Part shown: positions 26,766 to 37,142 of the stretch, piece after piece | Layout: every line of letters begins with the position of its first letter | Numbering within the stretch: the first letter of the stretch is position 1 | From: Flectobacillus major DSM 103 | GTDB lineage: Bacteria > Bacteroidota > Bacteroidia > Cytophagales > Spirosomataceae | Assembly: GCF_000427405.1 (NCBI RefSeq) | Contig: NZ_KE386491.1 | Location: 3,083,001-3,147,000, forward strand | DNA: 64,000 nucleotides | Direction of reading: 5' to 3' | Notes under the pieces: generated by a model | Database searches by the model: none | Told to the model about the DNA's origin: nothing | Seen by the model: the letters and a program-made list of their open reading frames with translations, nothing else | Translations under genes and position numbers: made by a program

Positions 26766-27989
26766 ATGAAAAAAATAACACTAGCCATTGGCCTATATAT
26801 CGGTATTCTCACGGCATCGGCACAATCGAGCCAATCAACCGACTCTACTAATTACCAAAACCGAAAACTGAAAGTAGAAGAAATCAATTTTGTGTCGAGC
26901 TACTATCACCAAAACGGCAACAACTCGGCTGTAACAGGAGGTATTGGCACCGAAAAACTCACCGACTTTGGTAATACCATCGAGTTAAGGATGTCGAGGT
27001 GGGACAAAAAAGCTCGTCAGCATTTCTTTTCTTTTGAATTAGGCGTAGACGCTTACTCATCGGCCTCTTCCGACAAAATAGACCCAGGAACAATTTCGTC
27101 AGCTTCTATGACCGACAAGCGTATTTACCCTTCGTTGGCATGGAGTATCAATAACCCTAAAAAGGGTACTACATTTGGTATTGTAGGGTCATATTCAACC
27201 GAATACGATTACAAATCGTATGGGGCAGGGCTAAATTTCACCAAAACGTCTAAAGATAACAACCGTGAATTTGGTGCAAAAGTTACTGCCTTTTTCGATA
27301 CTTGGAAAGTTATCTTACCTGCCGAGCTACGAACCTTGCCCGATGGCTCATTTTATGGCTCTGGGGGTGAACACGACCCTTTTCCTGTAGACTACAAACC
27401 CCGCAACTCATTTAGTTCGTCGTTTTCGTTGGCACAAGTAATCAACCGCCGTACACAAGTGCTACTTACTATTGACCCCGCTTACCAAGACGGTTTGTTG
27501 GCAACCAAATACCAACGGGTTTACTTTACCGACGGTACGGTAAAATCAGAAGTTTTACCCGACACACGTTTCAAATTACCTATTGGGGCGAGGCTCAATT
27601 ATTTTGCAGGAAACAAGGTTGTAGTACGTACTTTTTATCGCTATTACCAAGACAACTGGGGCGTAAAAGCACATACATTCGAGCTAGAAACACCTATTAA
27701 AATGACACCATTTTTATCGGTAAGTCCATTTTATCGGTATTACACCCAAACCCAAGCCGACTACTTTGCTCCGTACATGAAACATAGCCTTAGTGATACC
27801 TACTTTACGAGCGACTACGACCTATCGAAGTTCAATAGCAATATGGTAGGTGTTGGCGTAAGAATTACCCCTCCACATGGTGTATTAGGTATTCAGCACT
27901 GGAACTCGTTGGAGCTACGTTATGGCCACTACGAACGCTCGAATGGCCTTGCCTCGGATGTACTAACCCTTTATGCTAAATTCAAATAA
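26766..27989 (+). CDS. DUF3570 family outer-membrane protein
   Basis: A 407-residue exported protein with signal peptide (1-19, ending ASAQ). The many amphipathic strands (for example NTIELRMSRWD, HFFSFELGVDAYSSAS, VVVRTFYRYYQDNWGV) end in a typical barrel C-terminus (LTLYAKFK). DUF3570 genes are known to me as neighbours of DUF4266, ApbE and thioredoxin genes. It is the last gene of this cluster and is followed by a strong hairpin. Confidence 0.82.
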   Translation: MKKITLAIGLYIGILTASAQSSQSTDSTNYQNRKLKVEEINFVSSYYHQNGNNSAVTGGIGTEKLTDFGNTIELRMSRWDKKARQHFFSFELGVDAYSSASSDKIDPGTISSASMTDKRIYPSLAWSINNPKKGTTFGIVGSYSTEYDYKSYGAGLNFTKTSKDNNREFGAKVTAFFDTWKVILPAELRTLPDGSFYGSGGEHDPFPVDYKPRNSFSSSFSLAQVINRRTQVLLTIDPAYQDGLLATKYQRVYFTDGTVKSEVLPDTRFKLPIGARLNYFAGNKVVVRTFYRYYQDNWGVKAHTFELETPIKMTPFLSVSPFYRYYTQTQADYFAPYMKHSLSDTYFTSDYDLSKFNSNMVGVGVRITPPHGVLGIQHWNSLELRYGHYERSNGLASDVLTLYAKFK

Positions 27990-28087
27990 TAGATAATAAA
28001 TAGGAGTGTCAATATTTGGGTTAATACAAAGATTATCAAACGCTTAATCTATTGCCATAAAACAACGTTACACTTCTATCTTTCTCT

Positions 28088-28132
28088 TTATATCGTGCGG
28101 ATAAATCCTATGGGGCATTCCGCACGATATAA
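28088..28132 (+). terminator. Hairpin after the DUF3570 gene
   Basis: 14-bp perfect stem (TTATATCGTGCGGA / TCCGCACGATATAA) with a 17-nt loop, then TATTTTAT. It is about 100 bp after the operon end. The rest of the 27990-28491 gap is AT-rich with no gene seen. Confidence 0.6.
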
Positions 28133-28491
28133 TATTTTATCAGCCACATATTTAAGTTAGAAAAGCCAACCTCAGAGATAAAACATTCATTATCAGACAA
28201 TTATTTTGTTTCAAAATCTAGCAATTGCCATTCATAACTCTGATGTTATGACCAATTACTCATTTATTCCCCAAAAGAGTCGTCATTTTCATAGACAAAT
28301 AAAATAATCAAAGCGTATTTTTGTTATCATTATAAGAAAAAGAAGTTTTCTAGCCTTTGTATTCCTGCTATAAAAAGATGGTAACACCCTGCCTTCTTTC
28401 AAAATATCCCATCATTTTATTATCAGAAACAACAGGCTCTAAACATATTCTTGTTAGATTAACTTCAAAATTTAATCAATCATTTATTATT

Positions 28492-29217
28492 ATGAAAAAG
28501 ACCAGCTTATTGATAGGGTTTATGTTTGCCCTTATCTCACAATTGAATGCACAAACTGCCGACGAGATTTTTGACAGATATTATGATGCCACAGGAGGAA
28601 AAACCCTTTGGAATGGCGTAAAATCGTATGTTGTCAAACAAGATTTTGTGGCTAATGCCCCTACAGACTTCTCGCAGGAAATCAAGGTTTCGTTAGAACA
28701 TAAGGCTATTCTCAAAACAAAAACCATTTTGAAACGTGACTTTATTTATGGCGTAAACACTTCAGAAGCCTTCTTTAAAGTTCCGACAGGTAGCCGTGAC
28801 AAAAACGTGGTGTATGAAACCAAAGATTTGAGCGATAAAGACAAAAATACCATCAAGCGTGAAATGACCGACGGACTAGTGCCATTTAGAGACTATCAAG
28901 AAAAAGGCTATATAGCTACTTATGTAGGTTTAAAAGCTGACAATGGCAAACCTGTACATCAGGTAGAGTTGAATGGAAAAGATATTAAATATGATTTGTT
29001 TTTTGACGCTACAACCTATTTATTGTCAAAACAAAAGGCTAAATTAGCTTCTGGAGAAGAAGTTACACAAGAGTTTACGCAATATACCAAATCTCCTTAT
29101 GGTGTAAGCTACCCTTCAGCAGGCACTTATTATAGTAGTGTTGAAAAACGTAATACAAAGTTAAGCTCGAATGTGACTTTCAACGATAAAATTGAGGATT
29201 CTGTTTTCAAAAAATAA
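28492..29217 (+). CDS. LolA-like exported protein, function uncertain
   Basis: The start is set at ATG 28492 (241 residues), where a clean signal peptide begins (MKKTSLLIGFMFALISQLNAQ); a longer frame opens at 28357 but adds 45 residues of no signal character. TADEIFDRYYDATGGKTLWNGVKSYVV and a beta-rich body resemble outer-membrane lipoprotein-sorting (LolA/LolB-like) proteins common in Bacteroidota. It stands alone between hairpins. Confidence 0.6.
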   Translation: MKKTSLLIGFMFALISQLNAQTADEIFDRYYDATGGKTLWNGVKSYVVKQDFVANAPTDFSQEIKVSLEHKAILKTKTILKRDFIYGVNTSEAFFKVPTGSRDKNVVYETKDLSDKDKNTIKREMTDGLVPFRDYQEKGYIATYVGLKADNGKPVHQVELNGKDIKYDLFFDATTYLLSKQKAKLASGEEVTQEFTQYTKSPYGVSYPSAGTYYSSVEKRNTKLSSNVTFNDKIEDSVFKK

Positions 29218-29269
29218 GCCCCAAAGCCATAGTTAGCTCAACACCTAGTTGGCTACCTTATTCTAATAA

Positions 29270-29324
29270 AAGAATTATGATTTTAGTAATGACCCATTTA
29301 CTTCATTACCAAATCATAATTCTT
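29270..29324 (+). terminator. Hairpin between the LolA-like gene and tamB
   Basis: 14-bp perfect arms AAGAATTATGATTT / AAATCATAATTCTT, long inner loop, then ATTTTA. It ends 14 bp before the tamB start. Confidence 0.45.
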
Positions 29325-29338
29325 ATTTTATATTACAC

Positions 29339-32300
29339 ATGAGACCATATTTACGCATACTACTATATTCATTCATTGTTATTCTTGTACTCTTGGGAGG
29401 GCTTATTACCTATACCCAAACTTCAAGTGGTCAGGCTTTTATTACCCAAAAAGTTACAAGTTTTTTAGCAAGAAAATTTGGCACAAAGGTCTCTGCCAAA
29501 AAAATTTCCTACAAAATTCCCGACTGGATTGCCTTAGATGAGGTTTTTATTGAAGATACCCAACACGACACCCTTGTGTCGGGTAAGCGTTTGTATGTAG
29601 ATATAGATATGTGGGCTTTGCTCAGAAGTGAAGTGGCTATCAATAAAGTGGAAATGCAAGATATTAGGGCCAAAGTAAAACGTACCTTGCCCGATACTAC
29701 TTTCAATTTCAACCAAATCATACAGGCCTTTGCCTCTACCGATACCAGTCAGGTATCAAATACCTCTAGTTCAAAGCCTTTGGCCATGAATATTAAGCAA
29801 ATCACCTTGAACAATATTCATGTATCATACCAAGACAACGTAATTGGTACTGATGCTGAGGTGATTCTTAATCAATTTACAGCCAAATTTGATGCTTTAA
29901 ATCCTGTAACCTCCGTTTACAAAATCAATGATATCAGTCTTATTGGTTCGCAAATTGACTTACATACCTACAAACCGCTTAAAGAAGCTAGTTCAAGTAC
30001 ATCGAGCGACACCCTCAATTTGCAATTAGGCCATTTACACCTTGAAAAAGTAAACGCTTCTTTCAACGACCAAGTTTCGGGACTAAATAGTAAGGTAAAT
30101 ATTGGTGTATTAAGTGCCGAAGGCGAAACTTTCTATTTAGATAAACAACTGGTTAAGCTCAAAAATATTTATCTCGACAACTCGCTGGCACAAATAACCC
30201 TCAAGCCTGTAAAAGTAGTAAAAAATACACCCGAAACAGCCTCAAAACCTTGGGATATACGGGTTGGAAAAATATCATTCAAAAAAAATAGCATTATCTT
30301 CGATGATAATACGAAACCTCGCCAAACAAAGGGATTAGACCCTGCCCACCTCAAAATTACCCCTTTCAATCTGGAAGCAGAACGATTTGTTTTTGCTCCT
30401 AATGACATTTCGGGCTGGTTACAAAATATTTCGCTCAACGAGAAAAGCGGTTTTAAATTGATAAAACTCCAAACTGACTTTGCTTATACCAATAAAAAGG
30501 CTTTCCTCAAAAAATTAACCTTCCAAACTCCTAAAAGCCTTATCCAAGACGAAGTTAGCCTAAGTTATAATTCGCTTGAACAACTCAACAAAAACCTAGG
30601 TGCAACAAGGGTAACTGTCAACCTCAAACAAAGCAAACTTGCCTTTGAAGATATATTATTACTAGCACCAACACTTGCCACAACACCACCTTTTGTGGGC
30701 AACAACAAAGAGATTTTACGTTTCAATGGTAAGGCTACAGGTACAATTAATCGGCTTAGCATTCCTAATTTTAGTGTAGAAGGATTCAATCATGCCAAAA
30801 TCAACCTTAACGGCGATATTGTAGGATTACCGAATATCAACAAAACTTCTCTAAAAGTAGGTATCAAAGAAGTATCGGTTACCAAAACCGATTTGGTCAA
30901 AATGCTTCCACCCAATAGCCTTCCTCCCGATATAGAACTGCCAGAAAAGGTACTCATGAAAGGCTCAATCAACGGTAGTATCAATAACCTTTTGCTCAAT
31001 ACCAATATTGTATCGGATTTGGGCGAAGCTTCTTTTAAAGGGAAATTGGTCAATATTACCGCCAAAACCAACCAGCAATATGAGGGTTTACTAACCCTAA
31101 ACAACTTTGACCTTGGCAAACTTCTCAAAAAACCAGAACAATTTGGCAAAATCAGTATAGAAAGTGATTTTAAAGGCACGGGTTTTGACCCCAAAACCAT
31201 GCAAGGGCAGTTTGCAGGCAAAATAAAGCAAGCCGTACTCAATGGATACGACTACCAAGATGTACTATTTGAAGCTAGTATTGCTCAACAAATAGCCCAT
31301 ATCAATGCCAAACTAGCCGACCCCAATGCCAATTTTAGCCTTGATAGCAAAATTGATATTTCACAAGAACATCCAGCTATTGTGGGCGATATGCTTATCA
31401 AAGAACTGAACCTCAAAGCCCTCAAGCTATATCCAGACGACATTGCCCTCAAGGGTGACATCCATATCAATATACCACAGGCCGACCCCAACAACCTCAA
31501 CGGTTTTGTCACTATCGACCAAGGTTTTATTTATCAAAACGGTAAGCCTATTCCTTTAGACGATGTACGATTGGTAGCCCAAAATAGCAGTCAAAAGAAC
31601 TCATTCACAATCACGAGCCCTTTTCTAAAAGCTGATATGAAGGGTACATTCAACTATACTCAGCTAGCCGACATTATCATTGGCGACATCAACCGCCATT
31701 TTACCATTCCTGATATAAGTGCCAAAGCAGTTACACAACCTTACCAAATTAGTATCAAAGCAGTGGCCATAAGCCACCCAGCAATACGAGCGTTTTTACC
31801 ACAGCTCACCCGCCTAGATTCGGCCAACTTTGTTGCCGAATTAAGCAGTACTATTGGTCATAGCATGAGTATGTCGCTCGATATTCCTTTTGTAGAATAC
31901 GACACCATCAGAGCCTACAAGATTAACTTCACAGCTCAAGCCGACTCTAACCAGCTTAGCTATACAAGTAGCTTAAAACAACTTACTTACAGTGCATTCA
32001 AAATGCGTAATACCACCCTAAATGGCATTGTAAAAAATAACCTTGCTACCTTCAACTTGGTATTAAAAGACTCCGTCAATCAAGAACACCATCGTGTGGC
32101 GGGAAATGTGGCCAATTTTTCTAATCAATTCAGAATTAATTTATTAGAAAATGGGCTGAAACTCAACTATGAGCCTTGGCAAATCGACTCTTCGGGCTTT
32201 ATTCAATATGGACAAGCGGGCTTGGTTGTAAGCAACTTTTTGCTACAAAACAAAGAACAGCATTTGTTGGTAAATACCCCCGAAATGACCCCAAATGCCC

Positions 32301-34252
32301 CAATTGATATTACTGCACAAAAGTTAGATTTGCACAAAATGATAGCATTGGTCTATCCTGATTCGACCATTGCCGATGGTACACTCGACGGCAAAATCAC
32401 ACTGGCAAATTATATGCAGTCGCCTTCTTTTACAGGCGATATAACGGTGTCGGGCTTTACCTTCCAAAATACACCTATCGGCGACCTTGTGGCTCATGTC
32501 TACAACGAATCGCCCGAAAAAATCACTGTAAATACAACTTTGGCTAATAGCCAAAACAACATTTCTTTGATTGGTAATTATATGCTAAATGCCAAAGAAC
32601 CACTCAATTTCAACCTAAAAATCAATAAGTTAGGCACAGAAACAATACAGGCATTTAGCTTTGGGCAGCTTCGCCGAGCCAAAGGAAGCCTCAATGGCGA
32701 AATAAGCGTTAAAGGTGCCGTAGACAAGCCTTTCTTAGATGGATTTATAGGTTTTGACAAAGTAGGCTTCGACGTGTCGCAGTTGGGAAGTAGATTTTTA
32801 ATTAATCAACAAAAAATCACTTTCAAAAATCATGAAATGCTATTCAACAATTTTACCCTAAGCGATACCCTCAACCAACCGTTGAAGGTAAATGGGAAAA
32901 TTTTGTTCAATAAACTACCCGAAGTAGAATATGACCTCAATACTTCTACCAAAAACTTTATGGTGCTTAATTCAACCCGAAAAGACAACGACTTTTTCTA
33001 TGGAAAAGCTTTTGTCGATGCCAATATTGGGTTGAAAGGCACAACCAGCTCGGTAGCTGTAGAGGGCAATGTAAAGCTCATTGAAAAAAGTAAAATCAGT
33101 GTCTTGATACCCGATAATACAACCACTGAAGATGCTAATAGCGACATTGTAGTATTTGTTGACAAGAATAAAAAAATCACAGAGAAAGACTCTACTTTAG
33201 CCCAAAATACAAGGTTCAACAATAATTTTATTTCGGAAATGACGCTATTGCTCGAAGCCGACGAGAAATCAGAAATGACTATTATTGTAGACGAAATCAA
33301 TGGCGACAACCTCAAAGTAAAAGGGAAAGCACAGCTTAATGTAGGTATTACCCCAAGTGGACAGCCTTATATTTTGGGCTTGTACGAGCTTACCGAGGGA
33401 AGTTATGACCTTTCGTTTGAGCTTCTCAAAAAGCAATTTACCATTGAAAAAGGAAGTAATATCTTGTGGATGGGCGACCCTATGAGCGGTAAAATCAATA
33501 TTACGGCCATTTATCAGGTAAATACCTCAGCAGCCGATTTACTCAATTCTACCGAAACGCAATATCGCTCTAAAATCCCTTTTGAGGTTCTTCTTAAATT
33601 AGATGGGCCAATGCAAAAAATTGAAACGTCATTTGAAATACGCCTTCCCGAAAAACCCGCCGTACCAATCGACGACAATGTAAAAACGAATGTTAATGCC
33701 AAATTAAAAGAGTTAAATACCAATACCACCGACCTCAACAAGCAAGTATTTGCTTTATTGATTTTAAATAAATTTTTCTCAGAAAAATCTTCCGATTTTT
33801 TCTCGACTATCAACCCTGAAGCCATTGTTCGCCAAAGTGTGAGTAAGCTCTTGTCTGACCAATTAGAAAAACTAGCTGGCGATGTTATTAAAGGAGTTAA
33901 CTTGAGTATAAACCTCAATTCTACCCAAAGTACTTTTGGCAAAGAATCGTCTTCAAGAACCGACCTAAACTTAGGGTTATCAAAAGCATTTTTCAACGAT
34001 AAGCTCAAAGTTGAAGTAGGCAAAAACTTTGAATTAGAAAATACCAATGGTATTCAGAGAAATCCAACTGAGGTATTTGACAACGTAAGAATAAACTATA
34101 ACCTTACCGACGATGGCAGATACCGATTTATAGCCTATCGTAAAAATCAGTTTCAAACAGTACTTGAAGGTTTTGTGGTAGAAACAGGTGTAAGCTTCAC
34201 CATCACGTTTGATTATCAGTCTATTAATGAAGTTTTAAGAAAAAAGAAATAA
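29339..34252 (+). CDS. tamB: Translocation and assembly module protein TamB
   Basis: A 1637-residue AsmA/TamB-like protein. One N-terminal membrane anchor (about 6-26) is followed by a very long beta-rich periplasmic region that would form the lipid-conducting groove. The C-terminal ~400 residues are the DUF490/TamB domain (for example YILGLYELTEGSYDLSFELLKKQF; INITAIYQVNTSAADLL). It lies 10 bp before the Omp85 partner gene. Role: outer-membrane protein or lipid transport between membranes. Confidence 0.93.
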   Translation: MRPYLRILLYSFIVILVLLGGLITYTQTSSGQAFITQKVTSFLARKFGTKVSAKKISYKIPDWIALDEVFIEDTQHDTLVSGKRLYVDIDMWALLRSEVAINKVEMQDIRAKVKRTLPDTTFNFNQIIQAFASTDTSQVSNTSSSKPLAMNIKQITLNNIHVSYQDNVIGTDAEVILNQFTAKFDALNPVTSVYKINDISLIGSQIDLHTYKPLKEASSSTSSDTLNLQLGHLHLEKVNASFNDQVSGLNSKVNIGVLSAEGETFYLDKQLVKLKNIYLDNSLAQITLKPVKVVKNTPETASKPWDIRVGKISFKKNSIIFDDNTKPRQTKGLDPAHLKITPFNLEAERFVFAPNDISGWLQNISLNEKSGFKLIKLQTDFAYTNKKAFLKKLTFQTPKSLIQDEVSLSYNSLEQLNKNLGATRVTVNLKQSKLAFEDILLLAPTLATTPPFVGNNKEILRFNGKATGTINRLSIPNFSVEGFNHAKINLNGDIVGLPNINKTSLKVGIKEVSVTKTDLVKMLPPNSLPPDIELPEKVLMKGSINGSINNLLLNTNIVSDLGEASFKGKLVNITAKTNQQYEGLLTLNNFDLGKLLKKPEQFGKISIESDFKGTGFDPKTMQGQFAGKIKQAVLNGYDYQDVLFEASIAQQIAHINAKLADPNANFSLDSKIDISQEHPAIVGDMLIKELNLKALKLYPDDIALKGDIHINIPQADPNNLNGFVTIDQGFIYQNGKPIPLDDVRLVAQNSSQKNSFTITSPFLKADMKGTFNYTQLADIIIGDINRHFTIPDISAKAVTQPYQISIKAVAISHPAIRAFLPQLTRLDSANFVAELSSTIGHSMSMSLDIPFVEYDTIRAYKINFTAQADSNQLSYTSSLKQLTYSAFKMRNTTLNGIVKNNLATFNLVLKDSVNQEHHRVAGNVANFSNQFRINLLENGLKLNYEPWQIDSSGFIQYGQAGLVVSNFLLQNKEQHLLVNTPEMTPNAPIDITAQKLDLHKMIALVYPDSTIADGTLDGKITLANYMQSPSFTGDITVSGFTFQNTPIGDLVAHVYNESPEKITVNTTLANSQNNISLIGNYMLNAKEPLNFNLKINKLGTETIQAFSFGQLRRAKGSLNGEISVKGAVDKPFLDGFIGFDKVGFDVSQLGSRFLINQQKITFKNHEMLFNNFTLSDTLNQPLKVNGKILFNKLPEVEYDLNTSTKNFMVLNSTRKDNDFFYGKAFVDANIGLKGTTSSVAVEGNVKLIEKSKISVLIPDNTTTEDANSDIVVFVDKNKKITEKDSTLAQNTRFNNNFISEMTLLLEADEKSEMTIIVDEINGDNLKVKGKAQLNVGITPSGQPYILGLYELTEGSYDLSFELLKKQFTIEKGSNILWMGDPMSGKINITAIYQVNTSAADLLNSTETQYRSKIPFEVLLKLDGPMQKIETSFEIRLPEKPAVPIDDNVKTNVNAKLKELNTNTTDLNKQVFALLILNKFFSEKSSDFFSTINPEAIVRQSVSKLLSDQLEKLAGDVIKGVNLSINLNSTQSTFGKESSSRTDLNLGLSKAFFNDKLKVEVGKNFELENTNGIQRNPTEVFDNVRINYNLTDDGRYRFIAYRKNQFQTVLEGFVVETGVSFTITFDYQSINEVLRKKK

Positions 34253-34262
34253 GTAAGCATTT

Positions 34263-36578
34263 ATGCCCACGAAAATAATTATATACCTCATTGTATTACT
34301 CATCATGAGTAGTTGCTCTGTTTCTCGCAAATTACCTGCGGGCGAGAGCCTCTATACAGGTGCCGAAATTATCGTACAACCAGACTCTTCTATCAAAAAA
34401 GCAGATGTTGAGGCGGTTAAAGTTGAACTTACCGAATTTGTACGTCCTAAGCCCAATAGCAATATCTTTGGCTTTCCTTATCGTGTTTGGCTGTATTATC
34501 TGATGGGCGAACCCAAAAAAGAAAAAGGTCTTAGAATGTGGTTTAGAAAAAAATTTGGTGAACCCCCAGTATTAGCAAGTAAAGGAGCTACAACAGCCAA
34601 TGCCAAGCAAATCAACTCTTTACTCAATAACCAAGGTTTTTTCAGAACAACAACATCGGGCGATTTGGTTGAAAAAAGCCGTATGGCAAAAGCCGTTTAT
34701 AAAGTTCGTTTAAAAGCTAGATATTATATTGATTCTGTTACCTTCCAAACCGATGGCGATACATCGGCCTTTGGGAAGGCTTTTGCCGATACACGAAAAA
34801 ATACTTTATTGAAAAAAGGTACGCCTTATCAGTTTGACAAGTTGCTGGAGGAACGTACTCGAATAGAAAGGGAACTCAGAGTAAAGGGATTCTATTACTT
34901 TAGGTCCGATTATATTCTTTTCAAGGCCGACTCAGTAAGCCACAAAGAAAAAGTAGATATTACCGTAGAAATAAAAACCAACGTTACCCAAGTAGACAAA
35001 AAGGTTTACCGTATCAACGACATCCACGTAATTGCCGATTATGGCGAAAACTTAGCTACCAATACGTCGTCGGCTGTACTTGCCAAAACTTTTAGAGGTA
35101 TTCAAGTAATTGACCCACTGGGTGCTTATCGTCCCAAAATATTTTCAGATGCTATTGGTTTCCGACGCGGCGGCCGCTACAGTAGCCGTAGTCAAGATAT
35201 ATCATTATCGAGGCTTATCAACTTAAAAAATTTCAAATTTGTCAAAAACACTTTTGAATTAGTACCCCGCTCCGATTCGGCTTTACTCGATGTTTATTAT
35301 TACTTAACGCCACTTAAAAATAAGTCGTTTCAAGCAGAACTAAGTGGTTTCTCAAAGTCCAATAACTTTAACGGTACAGATATATCACTGAAATGGCAAC
35401 ATCTAAACCTCTTCAAGGGAGCTGAAATATTTTCCTTATCGGCCAATGCTGGTTTGCAGTTTCAAGTAGGTGGTGGTGCCAACGCCATCAATAACTCAAC
35501 CTTCGGAATAACATCGTCGTTGACATTACCACGCTTTGCGATTCCATTCTTGAAGTTTAATCCAGCTCGAAACCAGTCGCTTCCTTCTACAACATTCAAT
35601 GTGGCCTACAATTATATTAGACGTGGGGGCTTGTACAAAACAACCTCATTGACCACATCGATGGCTTATGATTGGAGTCAGAATGCTACTTTCCGTAATA
35701 CAATTACACCAATTTCAATTACGTATGTCAAGAACTTCGATTTTTCATTTGATTATATAGAATACATTCTTACTACCGCCCCCGAGCAATTAATCATCCT
35801 TGAATCAAACACCATTATACCTAGTTCGAGTTATCAGTTTTCCTATACCCCAAGGCCAAGTATAAAGGGCGAATCCTTCACTTTATCAGGCAGTTTGGAA
35901 GTAGCAGGAAACCTAGCAAGTATAGTTTCCAATTCGGCACATTCCAACAACGAAGCCCAGACAATCTTGGGTGTGGGCTATGCCCAATACGCCCGTGCAG
36001 ATTTAGATTTTAGGTACTACAAAAATATCAATTCCAAAATTAAATGGGCCAATCGTGTAATGTTGGGTTTTGGCTTACCTTATGGCAATTCAAAGTCATT
36101 ACCATTTGTCAAACAATATATTGTTGGAGGTAGCAATAGTATCCGAGCCTTTGTAGCACGTTCGGTAGGGCCAGGTACTTATAAATCGACAGTAGATAAC
36201 CCAACAGCCTTTTTGGGGTCTCAAACGGGCGATATGAAACTAGAGCTCAACACCGAAATACGAGCCAAACTTAATGGCTTTATCCAGGGAGCAATGTTTG
36301 TCGATGCAGGTAATGTGTGGATTTATAAAAATGAAGATTTATATGGCAAAGACGGTTTGTTTGGGTCAGATTTTTACAAACAACTTGCTATAGGAGCAGG
36401 CTTGGGTATTCGCTTCGACTTTACGTATTTGCTACTCCGCTTTGACCTAGCTACGCCACTACACAAGCCCTATTTGGCCGAAGGCGAGCGTTGGGTTATC
36501 AAAGATATCGACTTTGGGAGTTCGGCATGGCGAAAAGAAAACCTAATTTTGAACATAGCAATGGGCTTGCCTTTCTAA
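34263..36578 (+). CDS. tamL: Omp85 family outer-membrane protein, TamL-type lipoprotein
   Basis: A 771-residue BamA/TamA homologue. The lipobox (LLIMSSC, Cys18) marks the TamL form found in Bacteroidota. POTRA-like repeats lie in about 25-330 and a 16-strand barrel in the C-terminal half. The Omp85 lid/loop signature occurs as VGGSNSIRAF with RSVGPG after it, and the protein ends LNIAMGLPF. It is adjacent to tamB as its outer-membrane partner. Confidence 0.93.
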   Translation: MPTKIIIYLIVLLIMSSCSVSRKLPAGESLYTGAEIIVQPDSSIKKADVEAVKVELTEFVRPKPNSNIFGFPYRVWLYYLMGEPKKEKGLRMWFRKKFGEPPVLASKGATTANAKQINSLLNNQGFFRTTTSGDLVEKSRMAKAVYKVRLKARYYIDSVTFQTDGDTSAFGKAFADTRKNTLLKKGTPYQFDKLLEERTRIERELRVKGFYYFRSDYILFKADSVSHKEKVDITVEIKTNVTQVDKKVYRINDIHVIADYGENLATNTSSAVLAKTFRGIQVIDPLGAYRPKIFSDAIGFRRGGRYSSRSQDISLSRLINLKNFKFVKNTFELVPRSDSALLDVYYYLTPLKNKSFQAELSGFSKSNNFNGTDISLKWQHLNLFKGAEIFSLSANAGLQFQVGGGANAINNSTFGITSSLTLPRFAIPFLKFNPARNQSLPSTTFNVAYNYIRRGGLYKTTSLTTSMAYDWSQNATFRNTITPISITYVKNFDFSFDYIEYILTTAPEQLIILESNTIIPSSSYQFSYTPRPSIKGESFTLSGSLEVAGNLASIVSNSAHSNNEAQTILGVGYAQYARADLDFRYYKNINSKIKWANRVMLGFGLPYGNSKSLPFVKQYIVGGSNSIRAFVARSVGPGTYKSTVDNPTAFLGSQTGDMKLELNTEIRAKLNGFIQGAMFVDAGNVWIYKNEDLYGKDGLFGSDFYKQLAIGAGLGIRFDFTYLLLRFDLATPLHKPYLAEGERWVIKDIDFGSSAWRKENLILNIAMGLPF

Positions 36579-36698
36579 TCGAAGGATTTGTGAGACAATT
36601 AGTCTAACTTAGAATAGTGATATTATTACGGATATATCATATTTGCGAAAAAAGGCGTTTAACTTTACAATAAACTTTTTTAATTAAAAAACTGCGAC

Positions 36699-36706
36699 TA
36701 TTTTTG
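36699..36706 (+). promoter_or_regulatory. -7 promoter element of the small lipoprotein gene
   Basis: TATTTTTG, an exact TAnnTTTG match 41 bp before the start codon; a T-rich stretch lies at the -33 region. Confidence 0.55.
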
Positions 36707-36746
36707 TAGTCTAGTTTCTGATAACGAGTATAATAAATATATAGCA

Positions 36747-36998
36747 ATGAATCGCAAAAATATCTTAGCCATCGCGGCAGTAGCCTTGTTAGCTGTAGCT
36801 TGTGACTACCAAAAAAACAACAAAATCAAGCAAAAAGATCTTCGTCTAAACGATGAATATGTTTATGGCGTTCACCCTGATAGTGTTGCTCGTCAAACGA
36901 AGAATACTTATACTGCAAAACCTGAAAATGAGGTAAGAGCAGCTAAAATTCGTGAAAAATTATTCGGAGCGTCAGGTACTGTTGCTCAGGGTAACTAA
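36747..36998 (+). CDS. Small lipoprotein, function unknown
   Basis: An 83-residue lipoprotein: MNRKNILAIAAVALLAVAC has the lipobox Cys19. The mature part is charged and hydrophilic (NDEYVYGVHPDSVARQ). It has its own promoter-like element and a strong terminator, so it is a single-gene unit. I do not recognise the family. Confidence 0.75.
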   Translation: MNRKNILAIAAVALLAVACDYQKNNKIKQKDLRLNDEYVYGVHPDSVARQTKNTYTAKPENEVRAAKIREKLFGASGTVAQGN

Positions 36999-37033
36999 TC
37001 CCAACAAGGTGTATTCTCTTAAAATATATACTT

Positions 37034-37068
37034 AAAAAGCGTTGCGACCTGTGTTTGTAACGCTTTTT
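37034..37068 (+). terminator. Rho-independent terminator after the small lipoprotein
   Basis: AAAAAGCGTT / AACGCTTTTT, 10-bp stem plus a G-T pair, 15-nt loop, T-run in the right arm. Confidence 0.85.
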
Positions 37069-37142
37069 AGTTTGAAGGAAAAAATTGTCTATCTGTACTT
37101 ACACCCATTCCTTCAATTGTTTAAACCCCCTCTGTATCAAAT

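Noticed and set aside
33514-34047. 177-codon minus-strand frame inside tamB
   Set aside because: Antisense to the DUF490 domain; composition is a mirror of it.
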